This document shows positions 41,708-50,324 of a stretch of 64,000 bases of DNA, one piece after another. The stretch's first letter is position 1. Every line of letters starts with the position of its first letter. The DNA comes from an uncultured Bacteroidales bacterium (GTDB taxonomy: Bacteria; Bacteroidota; Bacteroidia; Bacteroidales; Bacteroidaceae). Where the stretch lies: NCBI GenBank assembly GCA_902786925.1, contig CADAEK010000003.1, positions 1 to 64,000 on the forward strand, given 5' to 3'. The translations under genes were made by a program, and so were the position numbers. The notes under the pieces are model-generated. The model ran no database searches and was not told the DNA's origin. It saw only the letters and a program-made list of their open reading frames with translations.

Positions 41708-43195
41708 ATGGGATTCGACTATAAGAACTTTAAGAAAACACGTTCTGGAGAGAACAACAAGCCCGAATGGGCGGGTTGGAAATGGGTGAAGTTTGGCGTG
41801 GCCACGGCCTGCTACCTGGCTTTCCTCGTATGGGTGAAGTCATGGTGGGGACTGGTGGTGGTGCCTTTCATCTATGACGTGTACATCAGCAAGAAAATTA
41901 AATGGACTTGGTGGAAGGAGCTGGAGAGCGATGTGGCACGCACCATCATGAGCTGGCTGGACGCCATCGTGTTTGCGCTGGTGGCGGTGTATTTTGTCAA
42001 TAACTTCTTCTTCCAGAACTACCAGATTCCTTCTTCATCGCTGGAAAAGACGCTGATGACGGGCGACTTCCTGCTGGTGAGCAAGATGAGCTACGGCCCA
42101 CGCATTCCACAGACGCCACTGACCATGCCGCTGACGCAGCACACGCTGCCACTGGTGAACACGAAGTCGTATCTCGAATGGCCTCAGTGGGAGTATCGCC
42201 GCGTGAAGGGATTTGGCAAGGTGGAACTGGGCGACATCGTGGTGTTCAACTACCCTGCCGGCGACACAGTGGCTGTGGGACACAATGGCGACTATTATGA
42301 CCTGTGCTACCAGCTGGGCAGCAAAGCTGTGATGGACCAAGGATATGAGGTGCCGCTGATGCAGAACCTCCCCCGTGAGGAGCAGCAGAAGCAGTTTGAC
42401 CAGCTGTATGCCATCGGCAAGCAGGTGGTGGCCTCGCAGACGAATATCTACGGCAGCGTGACGAGCCGTCCGGCCGACCGCCGCGAGAACTATGTGAAGC
42501 GCTGTGTGGGCCTGCCTGGACAGACGCTGCAAATCAAGGACAAAATCATCTATGTGGACGGCAAGAAGCAGGAGACTCCTACGTTCGCACAGTTTAACTA
42601 TAAGGTATATACGCGCAACTACCAGGTGCTGACCAACGAGATGTGTGAGGAGCTGAACATCAGCGACGAGGACCGTGACAAGATTCTGGACCACGACATG
42701 GGCATTCCACTCACGCACATGGCGGCGGAGGCGCTGCGGGCCAACAAGGACTTCTGCGACAGCATCGTGGAGGTGAAGGACGGCTACTGGGGCAACCTCT
42801 ACCCCATCAACCACCAGTATGGCTGGACACGCGACAACTACGGCCCTATCTGGATTCCTGCCAAGGGCAAGAGCGTGAAGCTGACACTGGACAATCTGGC
42901 CATCTACGAGCGCCCTATCCGCGTGTATGAGAAGAATGAACTGGAGGTGAAGGACGGACGCATCTACATCAATGGCAAGCAGACGAACGAATATACGTTC
43001 AAGATGGACTACTACTGGATGATGGGCGACAACCGCCACAACTCGGCAGACAGCCGCTACTGGGGCTTCGTGCCTGAGGACCACGTGGTGGGCAAGCCGC
43101 TGTTCATCTGGCTCTCCCTCATCACCGACCGCTACGGACAGTCGCACGGCGTGCGCTGGAACCGCTTGTTCACATGGGTAGATAATATTAAGTAA
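41708..43195 (+). CDS. lepB: Signal peptidase I
   Basis: The 495-residue protein is a membrane-anchored S26 signal peptidase that removes signal peptides on the outer face of the inner membrane. Two N-terminal hydrophobic segments (about residues 22-50 and 75-103) precede the catalytic box IPSSSLEKTLMTGDFLLVSK (Ser near residue 109). The Lys box is YVKRCVGLPGQTLQIKD (Lys near 264). Box E, MMGDNRHNSADSRYWG, lies near residue 440. A large insert between the last two is typical of Bacteroidota. ATG 41708 gives a normal N-terminus; the frame extends 20 codons into the hairpin element. Confidence 0.93.
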   Translation: MGFDYKNFKKTRSGENNKPEWAGWKWVKFGVATACYLAFLVWVKSWWGLVVVPFIYDVYISKKIKWTWWKELESDVARTIMSWLDAIVFALVAVYFVNNFFFQNYQIPSSSLEKTLMTGDFLLVSKMSYGPRIPQTPLTMPLTQHTLPLVNTKSYLEWPQWEYRRVKGFGKVELGDIVVFNYPAGDTVAVGHNGDYYDLCYQLGSKAVMDQGYEVPLMQNLPREEQQKQFDQLYAIGKQVVASQTNIYGSVTSRPADRRENYVKRCVGLPGQTLQIKDKIIYVDGKKQETPTFAQFNYKVYTRNYQVLTNEMCEELNISDEDRDKILDHDMGIPLTHMAAEALRANKDFCDSIVEVKDGYWGNLYPINHQYGWTRDNYGPIWIPAKGKSVKLTLDNLAIYERPIRVYEKNELEVKDGRIYINGKQTNEYTFKMDYYWMMGDNRHNSADSRYWGFVPEDHVVGKPLFIWLSLITDRYGQSHGVRWNRLFTWVDNIK

Positions 43196-43290
43196 AAAGT
43201 GAAGAGTGAAGAGTGAAAAGTGAAGAATCTATTTTACCTGCCATCCGGATGGAGGATACTTAGATTCTTCACTTTTCACTCTTCACTCTC
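43196..43290. repeat. Perfect 29-bp inverted repeat between lepB and wbqC-like gene
   Basis: Arms 43203-43231 and 43261-43289 are perfect complements (GAAGAGTGAAAAGTGAAGAA core), around a 29-base loop that contains the 12-base palindrome CCATCCGGATGG. It begins after the lepB stop and ends 11 bases before the next start. TTACCTGCCATCCGGATGG in the loop aligns with the loop of the 41596-41695 element. Confidence 0.9.
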
Positions 43291-43300
43291 ATAAGCAACT

Positions 43301-43924
43301 ATGACGATGATTCTTCCAAGCGCTTATCTGCCGCCTATTTCGTGGTTCGCTCATCTGTTGACGGGCGAGCAGGTCTGCATTGAGCAATACGAGAACTACC
43401 ACAAGCAGACTATCCGCAACCGGTGCACCATCGACGCACCGAACGGACCGCTGAACTTGTCTATTCCTGTGGACAAAAGCACGTTCACGGGCGGAAAGTG
43501 CTTGATGAAAGATGTACGCATCAGCAGCCACAACGACTGGCAGCATCAGCATTGGTACGCGCTGGAGACAAGCTACTTCAACTCTCCTTTCTTCGAATAT
43601 CTGCAGGATGATTTCCGTCCGCTGTATGAACAAAAATGGGACTTCTTGATGGACTTCAACGAAGCCCTCATACAAAAATGTTGCGAGATGCTTGACATAC
43701 AGCCAAACATCTCGCGTACTTCTAATTATATAGGGGTTGAGCCAACTGCCTACGGGCTTTCCTCAACGGAGCCATCTCAACAGTCCACTCCTACCTATTA
43801 TCAAGTCTTTCAGCAAAAGCACGGTTTCTTGACCAACCTGAGCATTATTGACCTCATCTTCAATATGGGGCCCGAAAGTGTGCTTGTGCTACAATCTCAA
43901 CGCAACCAACAAGCGACGCGCTGA
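43301..43924 (+). CDS. WbqC-like family protein
   Basis: The 207-residue protein matches the WbqC family: ILPSAYLPPISWFAHLL, NRCTIDAPNGPLNLSIPV, and DWQHQHWYALETSYFNSPFF followed by DDFRPLYEQKWDFLMDFNEA. Some WbqC proteins are encoded in O-antigen clusters, and a surface-polysaccharide gene set lies just downstream on the other strand, but the biochemical role is unclear. It is the last gene of a dapB-lepB-wbqC row linked by hairpin elements, and it ends 7 bases from the convergent phosphatase gene. Confidence 0.85.
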   Translation: MTMILPSAYLPPISWFAHLLTGEQVCIEQYENYHKQTIRNRCTIDAPNGPLNLSIPVDKSTFTGGKCLMKDVRISSHNDWQHQHWYALETSYFNSPFFEYLQDDFRPLYEQKWDFLMDFNEALIQKCCEMLDIQPNISRTSNYIGVEPTAYGLSSTEPSQQSTPTYYQVFQQKHGFLTNLSIIDLIFNMGPESVLVLQSQRNQQATR

Positions 43925-43931
43925 GCTATCA

Positions 43932-44654
43932 TTACAGAATCATGTTCTGAATGCCGGCCAACTGGGCGACCTGCTCTTTCTTAAGCCCCTTGACATTGAC
44001 GCCGGCCATGAACGCTCTCAAGCGGTGAAGGTCTGAGCCAAAGAAGGAATAATAGCCTTTGGACAAGAGCATCTGTGCCTTTTCCTGCGCAGGACGACCA
44101 TAGGCGCCTACTAAGGAGACTATGTTCAGCTGGAGCTTCACCTTCATCGCCACTAACTGTTCATAGTGGCTGTCCTCCATGTAGATGTAGCGCTCTGGGT
44201 GAGCCAAGATGGGGGTATAGCCTATTCCCTGAATACGCTTCAACGTCTCATGGAAATCGATAGGAGGCTGGAAGTAGGAGGTCTCCACCAAGAGGTGGTC
44301 TCTCTTGGGACCTATGGGCATGAGCTGCTTGGCAGCTAAACGTTCTGTGAAGAGGTTGTCAAGCATGTTCTCAGCAGCCAGATTGAGCTTCACGGGGCCT
44401 TGGTAGGCTTCCTGAAGCTCCTGGAAGCGAGCTTGAAGCTCTTCCGGAGTGTTGGGCCAATCTTCCATGATGTGAGGCGTGAGCCACACTTCCTTGATGC
44501 CTATCTTCTCATAATACTCCAAGATGGCTAACGACTCTTCCATATGCTGGACGCCGTCGTCAACTCCGGGGAGAATGTGACTGTGCCAATCGGTGGCACC
44601 TGAGAAGATGCCTGTGTTGATTAGCTTCTTTTTGGTGTTGAAGATACCAAACAT
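43932..44654 (-). CDS. CpsB-type tyrosine-protein phosphatase (PHP domain)
   Basis: The 240-residue protein is a PHP-fold metal-dependent phosphatase. The metal motifs are TDWHSHILPGVDDGV (about residue 23-37), WLTPHIMEDWPNT, ILAHPERYIYME and the final SDLHR. It would dephosphorylate the tyrosine autokinase encoded 48 bases upstream, controlling surface polysaccharide assembly. The open frame begins with TTG at 44663; ATG 44654 is preferred. Confidence 0.92.
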   Translation of the reverse strand: MFGIFNTKKKLINTGIFSGATDWHSHILPGVDDGVQHMEESLAILEYYEKIGIKEVWLTPHIMEDWPNTPEELQARFQELQEAYQGPVKLNLAAENMLDNLFTERLAAKQLMPIGPKRDHLLVETSYFQPPIDFHETLKRIQGIGYTPILAHPERYIYMEDSHYEQLVAMKVKLQLNIVSLVGAYGRPAQEKAQMLLSKGYYSFFGSDLHRLRAFMAGVNVKGLKKEQVAQLAGIQNMIL

Positions 44655-44702
44655 ATATCCCAATTATTAGGTTAGTTAAGTTATGCTAGCCAGTGTAACA
44701 AA

Positions 44703-47177
44703 TCACTCGGAACTTCCGTAGCCATAACCATAGCCGTAACCATAGCCATAGCCATAGCCGTAACGACTGTAGTAGCCGTACTTGTGATAACCGTAACGTC
44801 CTGCAGCCTCTGTACCGTTCAGCAAGAGCGCCATGTTCTTAAACTTCTTCTCTTTGTACATCGTATCGATGTTAGGCAGCATGCCACGGTCAAGCAAGCC
44901 TGCACGAACGATGAAGAGGGTGAGATCCACATAGCGGTTGATGATGGCGGAGTCGGCGAGCATCTCTACAGGAGGACAGTCGAGGAAGACGTAGTCGTAC
45001 TCTTCACGCATCTTTGCAATCATCTCCTCAAGACGTGGGCTATAGAGCAACTCGGCAGGGTTAGGAGGCAGTGAACCACAAGGCAACACGTCAAGATTCT
45101 TGTGGAGAGTGCCACAGAGCATGACGGAGTGGAAGTCGTCAATATCACCATTGAGATAGCCGGCAACACCTGCCTTGGGGTTATCTATATAGATACTCAA
45201 AGAGGCCTTACGGAGGTCGAGGTCGACAACGGCAACCTTCTTGCCCTTGATGGCATAGCAGACGGCAAGGTTCATCGCCAAGAAGGTCTTACCTGAGCCT
45301 GGGTTGAAGGATGAGGTCATAATCACCTTGTCGTCACCATGGCCCAGCATGAACTCGAGGTTGGTACGAACCACACGGAAGGCTTCGTTGATGACGTCGC
45401 GACGATGGTCGCGCACAACGAGCTCTCGCTTCTCTGCAGGAGCTTTGGCACCCTTACGCTTTGACTTCACCCAAGAGATAAACTTGGCAATGGCACGGAA
45501 ACGGCGTTTCTTCTTGCGCTCGTAGAACGGTATCTCACCAACGTAAGGTGTGACGAGGTTCTCAATATCCCTGCGCCCACGAACACGAGTATCCATGACC
45601 TCCAACATATAGATGATACCGATGGGGAGTGCCAAGCCGATGGCAAAGGCTACCAGCAGAATCTTACCCTTAGCGGGTGCAACGGGCAAGTCGGAACCGA
45701 CGGCCCAGTTGATGATGCGAGTGTTATAGGCGGTGAATGTCTGGCTGATTTCGTTCTCCTCACGCTTCTGGAGCAGGAAGAGGTAGAGGGATTCCTTCAC
45801 CTTCTGCTGACGCTCCACGGAGAGGATGTACTTGGCCTGTGTTGGGTTGGTGCTCAACTGAGTGTTGGACATGGCCTCTTTACGCTCGAGGGTCTTTATC
45901 TGGCTGTTGAGCGTATAGATGTAGTTATCAAGCGAGGCAAGTATCATCTTGCGCATCATGGCTAGCTTCTGGTCCAGCTCCACCACGAGAGGGTTCTGCT
46001 CATTGCTGTTGGTAGCGTAGTTGTTGCGCTGCAAGAGATCCTGGTTGTAGGACGAGATTTGCTGCTCGATGCTGGGGTTCTCAATGCCAGAGTTGGCTGG
46101 CAGCAACTGGTTCTTGTTGAGGTTGCTGCTCAACTGCTGACGGATGTAGTTGGCCATTGAGCGACGGTTGTTGTAGTCGAACAACTGGTCGCCTGTAGCA
46201 TTGGAACGCTCGAAGTAAGCGCCTGCGGCCTGAGCCACGTCAGGGATGCGGTTGCTACTCTTATAAGAAGAAATGGAGTTGTCGACTGAACCGAGCTCTG
46301 CCTCAATCACTTTCAGACGCTCTTCAATAAACTTGGAAGTGCTGATGGTGATTTGGTTCTTCTCCTTCAACCAATTTTCATTATAAACCTCGATGATTTC
46401 GTTGACAATGTCTGTGGCACGCTCCACTGACACGTCGGTGTAAGAAAGGTCGATAACGTCTGCATTCTTATCGGCCAACTCTGCACCCATACGGCTGAGG
46501 CAGATTTCCACAGCCACCTTGGAACGGTACTTCTCGATTTCTATTTCGCTGATGGCAGGAAGATCTAAATTGGGGACGTAGGCTGGGTTGCTGCTGACGA
46601 CTACAGAACCACCGGTTGGCATGGCAATCGTGTCAAGCAACGCGCCCTTAACCACCTCACGGCATTCGTCGGGGCCAATGGATGTGAGGTTCAGACGGAA
46701 CTGGTTGTTCTTGACTGACAAGGTACCTGTCAACGACACGTTGTCCAAGTTGACGAACTCTACTACATAGGGAAGTGTGGTACCATAGAGAAGCTTGTCG
46801 TAGAAAAGACCTTTGACGTAGTAGTTAGTCTCCAAACCAAGGTTCTTCACCACACCAGACATGACGGATGGTGAATTGAGCGTCAGAATCTCGTTATAGA
46901 CATTGGACTGAAGGTTGATGCCACCCAGATCTGAGAGTTCTGACACGGCTCCTTTGGCTTTCTTGGAGTCTTCCTTGATGAGTACTGCTGCTGAACGGGT
47001 GTAGCGGGGTGGTGTCGTCTTGATATACATGAAAGCAATGGCTACGCATACAAGGACGGATGCGACTATCCATTGCCACTTATTGAGACATAAAAAGAAT
47101 ATATCAACAATATTCATCCCCTCATTTTCCTGCTCGGATGAACTCACTTCAAGATTATGTACGTTTTCTTCAGACAT
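44703..47177 (-). CDS. Polysaccharide co-polymerase/tyrosine autokinase (Wzc-like)
   Basis: The 824-residue protein combines a Wzz chain-length domain, two membrane segments (about residues 33-52 and 505-525), a long periplasmic coiled-coil part with a GNVR-like region, and a cytoplasmic BY-kinase. Kinase motifs are Walker A SSFNPGSGKTFLAMN (about 622), Walker A' VAVVDLDLR and Walker B VFLDCPP (about 730). The C-terminus (about 790-822) is a Tyr-rich cluster ending in an uninterrupted Tyr-Gly repeat, the expected autophosphorylation tail but unusually regular. It works with the phosphatase downstream and the export lipoprotein upstream. Confidence 0.93.
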   Translation of the reverse strand: MSEENVHNLEVSSSEQENEGMNIVDIFFLCLNKWQWIVASVLVCVAIAFMYIKTTPPRYTRSAAVLIKEDSKKAKGAVSELSDLGGINLQSNVYNEILTLNSPSVMSGVVKNLGLETNYYVKGLFYDKLLYGTTLPYVVEFVNLDNVSLTGTLSVKNNQFRLNLTSIGPDECREVVKGALLDTIAMPTGGSVVVSSNPAYVPNLDLPAISEIEIEKYRSKVAVEICLSRMGAELADKNADVIDLSYTDVSVERATDIVNEIIEVYNENWLKEKNQITISTSKFIEERLKVIEAELGSVDNSISSYKSSNRIPDVAQAAGAYFERSNATGDQLFDYNNRRSMANYIRQQLSSNLNKNQLLPANSGIENPSIEQQISSYNQDLLQRNNYATNSNEQNPLVVELDQKLAMMRKMILASLDNYIYTLNSQIKTLERKEAMSNTQLSTNPTQAKYILSVERQQKVKESLYLFLLQKREENEISQTFTAYNTRIINWAVGSDLPVAPAKGKILLVAFAIGLALPIGIIYMLEVMDTRVRGRRDIENLVTPYVGEIPFYERKKKRRFRAIAKFISWVKSKRKGAKAPAEKRELVVRDHRRDVINEAFRVVRTNLEFMLGHGDDKVIMTSSFNPGSGKTFLAMNLAVCYAIKGKKVAVVDLDLRKASLSIYIDNPKAGVAGYLNGDIDDFHSVMLCGTLHKNLDVLPCGSLPPNPAELLYSPRLEEMIAKMREEYDYVFLDCPPVEMLADSAIINRYVDLTLFIVRAGLLDRGMLPNIDTMYKEKKFKNMALLLNGTEAAGRYGYHKYGYYSRYGYGYGYGYGYGYGYGSSE

Positions 47178-47217
47178 TTTTATTCTGTTTTTCTTTCTAT
47201 TTCGTATCGACTATTAT

Positions 47218-48018
47218 TTATTTCGTTATCAACAACACCATCGTCACTGCAAATGACATGGCAGACATCCAGAAGGTTGGCGTCAGGATGGTATTGCCAA
47301 CAGCCGTACTCTGACGTGCCTTCACTTTGTTTGGCTCTACATAGATGACATCATCCTGTTGCAACATAAAGACGGGTGATGCACACAGATCCTTGAACTT
47401 GGTGAGGTCCACTTCATAGGTATCGACGGAGTTGCCATTCTTGCGGAACACTTTAACGTTCTTTCGGTTGCCGTACTGTGTCAGGTCGCCTGCACGCTCA
47501 ATGGCGTCCAAGATGGTGAACTGGTCGCGGTTGATGGGAACGATACCGGCATTCTTCACTTCGCCCAATACGCCCACATGAAGGTCGGCATACTCAACAG
47601 TGACTGTTGCGTCTTTCAAGCCCTGCTCGGAAGTGGTGAGGGCTTTCTTTACAGCAACTGCTATTTCGTTTCTGTTCAAGCCTGCAACTGCTATCTTACC
47701 CAAAATAGGGAAGTCTATTTCGCCGTTCTCATCGACGGTATAGTATGAAATGTAGCCATACCCTGTGCTTTGAGCAGACGTCGAACCAACACGATTGGTG
47801 GAAGACAACAAGTTATACATGGTTGCCATGGCAGGGTCCTTACAACTAACAATTATGGAAATCTTGTCATAAGGTCTTATTTTTACCGTCTGCATCGCAT
47901 TTACTACAGGACTGTTGTCACCTGCTACTGTATCCTGAAAATAATTAAAATTACGGACAGAGCCACATGAGCTCAATAAGAGCAAGAGAACAGTAAATAG
48001 AAATATATTCTTTTTCAT
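47218..48018 (-). CDS. Polysaccharide export lipoprotein (Wza-like)
   Basis: The 266-residue lipoprotein has Cys near residue 18 (LLLLSSCGS), a polysaccharide-export domain (RPYDKISIIVSCKDPA, then GEIDFPILGKIAVAGLNRNE) and an SLBB domain (VGVLGEVKNAGIVPINRDQF, then TILDAIERAGDLTQYG). A hydrophobic stretch ends the protein. It likely forms the outer-membrane export pore for the polysaccharide handled by the Wzc-like kinase. ATG 48018 places the signal peptide first, though the frame opens at 48090. No glycosyltransferases are in the window. Confidence 0.92.
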   Translation of the reverse strand: MKKNIFLFTVLLLLLSSCGSVRNFNYFQDTVAGDNSPVVNAMQTVKIRPYDKISIIVSCKDPAMATMYNLLSSTNRVGSTSAQSTGYGYISYYTVDENGEIDFPILGKIAVAGLNRNEIAVAVKKALTTSEQGLKDATVTVEYADLHVGVLGEVKNAGIVPINRDQFTILDAIERAGDLTQYGNRKNVKVFRKNGNSVDTYEVDLTKFKDLCASPVFMLQQDDVIYVEPNKVKARQSTAVGNTILTPTFWMSAMSFAVTMVLLITK

Positions 48019-48108
48019 CGTAAAAGTAATGTTTAAATTGCTTCTCAACACCACGACACGCGCAACGCGTACAACGGAATGCAAAGACACATTTACCTAT
48101 AATTGCTG

Positions 48109-48116
48109 CAAAGTTA
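48109..48116 (-). promoter_or_regulatory. -7 promoter box of the polysaccharide export operon
   Basis: The minus strand reads TAACTTTG, matching TAnnTTTG, about 90 bases before ATG 48018. Confidence 0.55.
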
Positions 48117-48189
48117 CAACTTTTCCTTCCCCACTCAAGGAAAAACGAACTTTTTTTGTTATATTTATTCTATTTAGAAAAAGATTTAA

Positions 48190-48197
48190 TACTTTTG
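48190..48197 (+). promoter_or_regulatory. -7 promoter box of the acyltransferase pair
   Basis: TACTTTTG matches TAnnTTTG, 17 bases before ATG 48215. Confidence 0.65.
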
Positions 48198-48214
48198 CAT
48201 AACTTTTCAGTATT

Positions 48215-49090
48215 ATGGCGACAGAGGCAGAAGACTTCAAAGTGGACATAGACCAAGTGCTGAAGGACAAGCTGGGCGACAAGGCTAAGTTTGTTCCTCG
48301 ATGCTTGGTGTCATGGCTGAAAGGCATCATCCACCAAGACTGGATGAACGTCCATCTATGCGGCGAAGGGAAAGGACAAGTGGGTGTGGAATGGCTGGAC
48401 GGATGCCTCAAATACTTGAACTGTAAAACAAAGGTGCAGACGAATATCGGCGGTGTGATTCAGGAAGGCCTGGATGCCTTGCCCGGAAACGAAGGCGGGC
48501 GCTACTTCACCATCGTAAGCAATCACCCTCTCGGAGGGCAAGACGGCATTGCACTGGGCTCCATCGTCTGCCACAAGTTTGACAGTCAGATGGTTTATCT
48601 GGTCAATGACATCTTGATGAACTTCAAAGGACTTGCACCACTATGCGTACCTATTAATAAGACGGGGCGCAATAGCCGCAATTTTCCAAAGATGGTGGAG
48701 GCCGCATTCCAGTCACCCAAGAATGTGGTGATGTTCCCCGCTGGGCTCTGCTCACGGAAAGGGGAAGATGACGTCATTAAAGACTTAGAATGGAAGAAGA
48801 CGTTCATCACCAAATCTATTGAATACCAACGAGACGTGATTCCTGTTTATTTCTCAGGACACAACTCTGACCGTTTCTACAATATCGCCCGCTGGTGCAA
48901 GCGACTGCACATCAAGTTCAACATCGCCATGTTGTATCTGGCCGATGAGATGTACAAGAACCAAGGCAAAACCTTTACCGTCACTTTTGGAGAGCCTATC
49001 CCATGGCAGACGTTTGACAAGTCAAAGACACCTACGGAATGGGCACAATGGGTGAAAGAAAAAGTATATCAGTTAGACAGAGAACAATAG
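48215..49090 (+). CDS. glsA: Lyso-lipid acyltransferase, likely glycine-lipid O-acyltransferase
   Basis: The 291-residue protein is a PlsC-like acyltransferase with the motif SNHPLGGQDGIALG in place of the usual H-x4-D (here five residues separate His and Asp), then VPINKTGRNSR and MFPAGLCSRKGEDD. In Bacteroides, the GlsA/GlsB pair makes glycine lipids: GlsB adds an amide-linked hydroxy-fatty acid to glycine and GlsA adds the second acyl chain. A GlsB-like gene follows after 47 bases, which supports this role. The amino acid head group (glycine or ornithine) is inferred, not seen. Confidence 0.72.
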   Translation: MATEAEDFKVDIDQVLKDKLGDKAKFVPRCLVSWLKGIIHQDWMNVHLCGEGKGQVGVEWLDGCLKYLNCKTKVQTNIGGVIQEGLDALPGNEGGRYFTIVSNHPLGGQDGIALGSIVCHKFDSQMVYLVNDILMNFKGLAPLCVPINKTGRNSRNFPKMVEAAFQSPKNVVMFPAGLCSRKGEDDVIKDLEWKKTFITKSIEYQRDVIPVYFSGHNSDRFYNIARWCKRLHIKFNIAMLYLADEMYKNQGKTFTVTFGEPIPWQTFDKSKTPTEWAQWVKEKVYQLDREQ

Positions 49091-49137
49091 GGAAATATGG
49101 CATGCCCCTAACATTAGAATAAGGATACAAACAAGAT

Positions 49138-50166
49138 ATGGAAGCAGAAATTATGGCACCCATCCCTAAAGAGGTGCTAAAATCAGAACTGACCGACGAC
49201 AAGCGCTTGCGTATGACCAGCAAGAGCAACAATGAAGTGTATGTCATCACTTGGCAAGATTCTCCAAATGTGGTACGAGAGATTGGTCGTCTCCGAGAAA
49301 TCGCTTTCCGCGCTGCCGGTGGCGGAACAGGACTGGATTGTGACCTCGATGAGTTTGACACGATGGAGAACCCCTACAAGCAACTCATCGTATGGAACCC
49401 TGAGTCGGAAGAAATCATTGGCGGTTACCGCTACATCCTTGGCCCCGACATTAAACTGGACGAGAAAGGACAGCCCATCTTGGCCACAAGTCACATGTTC
49501 CACTTCTCAGATGAGTTCATCAAGAACTACATGCCCTACACTATCGAGCTAGGACGTTCGTTCGTGACGGTGGAATACCAATCTACCCGTGCTGACGGCA
49601 AATCCATCTTTGCCCTTGACAACCTGTGGGACGGACTCGGTGCGCTTGCTGTCATCATGCCTGGATGCAAGTACTTCTTTGGCAAGATGACCATGTATCC
49701 CAGCTATAACCGCAAAGGACGCGACATGATTCTCTACTTCCTCCGTAAGCACTTCGGCGACAAGGACGGTCTTGTGATTCCTACCAAACCTCTGGAACTG
49801 GAGCACGACCCGAAGGAGTTCGAGAAGATTTTCTGCGAGGATTCTTTCAAAGAGGACTATAAGATTCTCAACCGAGAAGTGCGTGCCTTAGGCTATAACA
49901 TTCCTCCTCTTGTCAATGCATATATGGGACTCTCCCCCACAATGAAGATGTTTGGAACTGCCATCAACTACGGTTTTGGCGACGTGGAGGAAACCGGCAT
50001 CTTAATTGCCGTCAGCGAAATCTACGACCAGAAGCGTATCCGCTATGTGGACAATTTCGCCAAGGAGCACCCCGAGTACATCCGTATTACCAGTGGCGCT
50101 AACAAGGTCATCTACGAACCAAAGAACAAGGAAGAGCTTACGGATGACTTTGACCCTGTGAAGTAA
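49138..50166 (+). CDS. glsB: N-acyltransferase of the OlsB/hemolysin-like type, likely glycine N-acyltransferase
   Basis: The 342-residue protein has a GNAT-like fold as in OlsB: REIAFRAAGGGTGLDCDLDE, NPYKQLIVWNPESEEIIGGY then RYILG, and ELGRSFVTVEYQS. It likely transfers a 3-hydroxy-acyl chain from acyl carrier protein to the amino group of glycine, giving N-acyl glycine lipids in the envelope. It is cotranscribed with the acyltransferase before it, and a terminator follows at 50223-50263. Confidence 0.75.
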   Translation: MEAEIMAPIPKEVLKSELTDDKRLRMTSKSNNEVYVITWQDSPNVVREIGRLREIAFRAAGGGTGLDCDLDEFDTMENPYKQLIVWNPESEEIIGGYRYILGPDIKLDEKGQPILATSHMFHFSDEFIKNYMPYTIELGRSFVTVEYQSTRADGKSIFALDNLWDGLGALAVIMPGCKYFFGKMTMYPSYNRKGRDMILYFLRKHFGDKDGLVIPTKPLELEHDPKEFEKIFCEDSFKEDYKILNREVRALGYNIPPLVNAYMGLSPTMKMFGTAINYGFGDVEETGILIAVSEIYDQKRIRYVDNFAKEHPEYIRITSGANKVIYEPKNKEELTDDFDPVK

Positions 50167-50222
50167 CTCACTCCAACGGTTTTCCGTACATTAATAAATA
50201 TAATGGGGATTACATCCCGCGC

Positions 50223-50263
50223 AAAAGTGGCACAGCTTCTTAGTTTTCGTGCCACTTTTTTTT
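50223..50263 (+). terminator. Intrinsic terminator after the acyltransferase pair
   Basis: AAAAGTGGCAC pairs with GTGCCACTTTT across a 15-base loop, followed by a T run. Confidence 0.88.
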
Positions 50264-50283
50264 GTTAATACAAATAAAATACC

Positions 50284-50291
50284 TACTTTTG
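50284..50291 (+). promoter_or_regulatory. -7 promoter box of the CoA-transferase gene
   Basis: TACTTTTG matches TAnnTTTG, 33 bases before ATG 50325. Confidence 0.65.
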
Positions 50292-50324
50292 CACAAAATT
50301 AAACAATTTGTGTATTAAAAGATT

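Noticed and set aside
42035-43147. 370-codon minus-strand frame opposite lepB
   Set aside because: lepB has all catalytic boxes; the opposite frame has a His/Val/Leu-rich shadow composition.
41596-43290. Insertion sequence or composite transposon around lepB
   Set aside because: The flanking hairpin elements are related, but there is no transposase and lepB is an essential core gene; a composite element is unlikely.
44706-44800. Sequencing artefact in the repetitive kinase tail
   Set aside because: The reading frame stays open and Tyr-rich to a normal stop, as expected for BY-kinases; variation in length is still possible.
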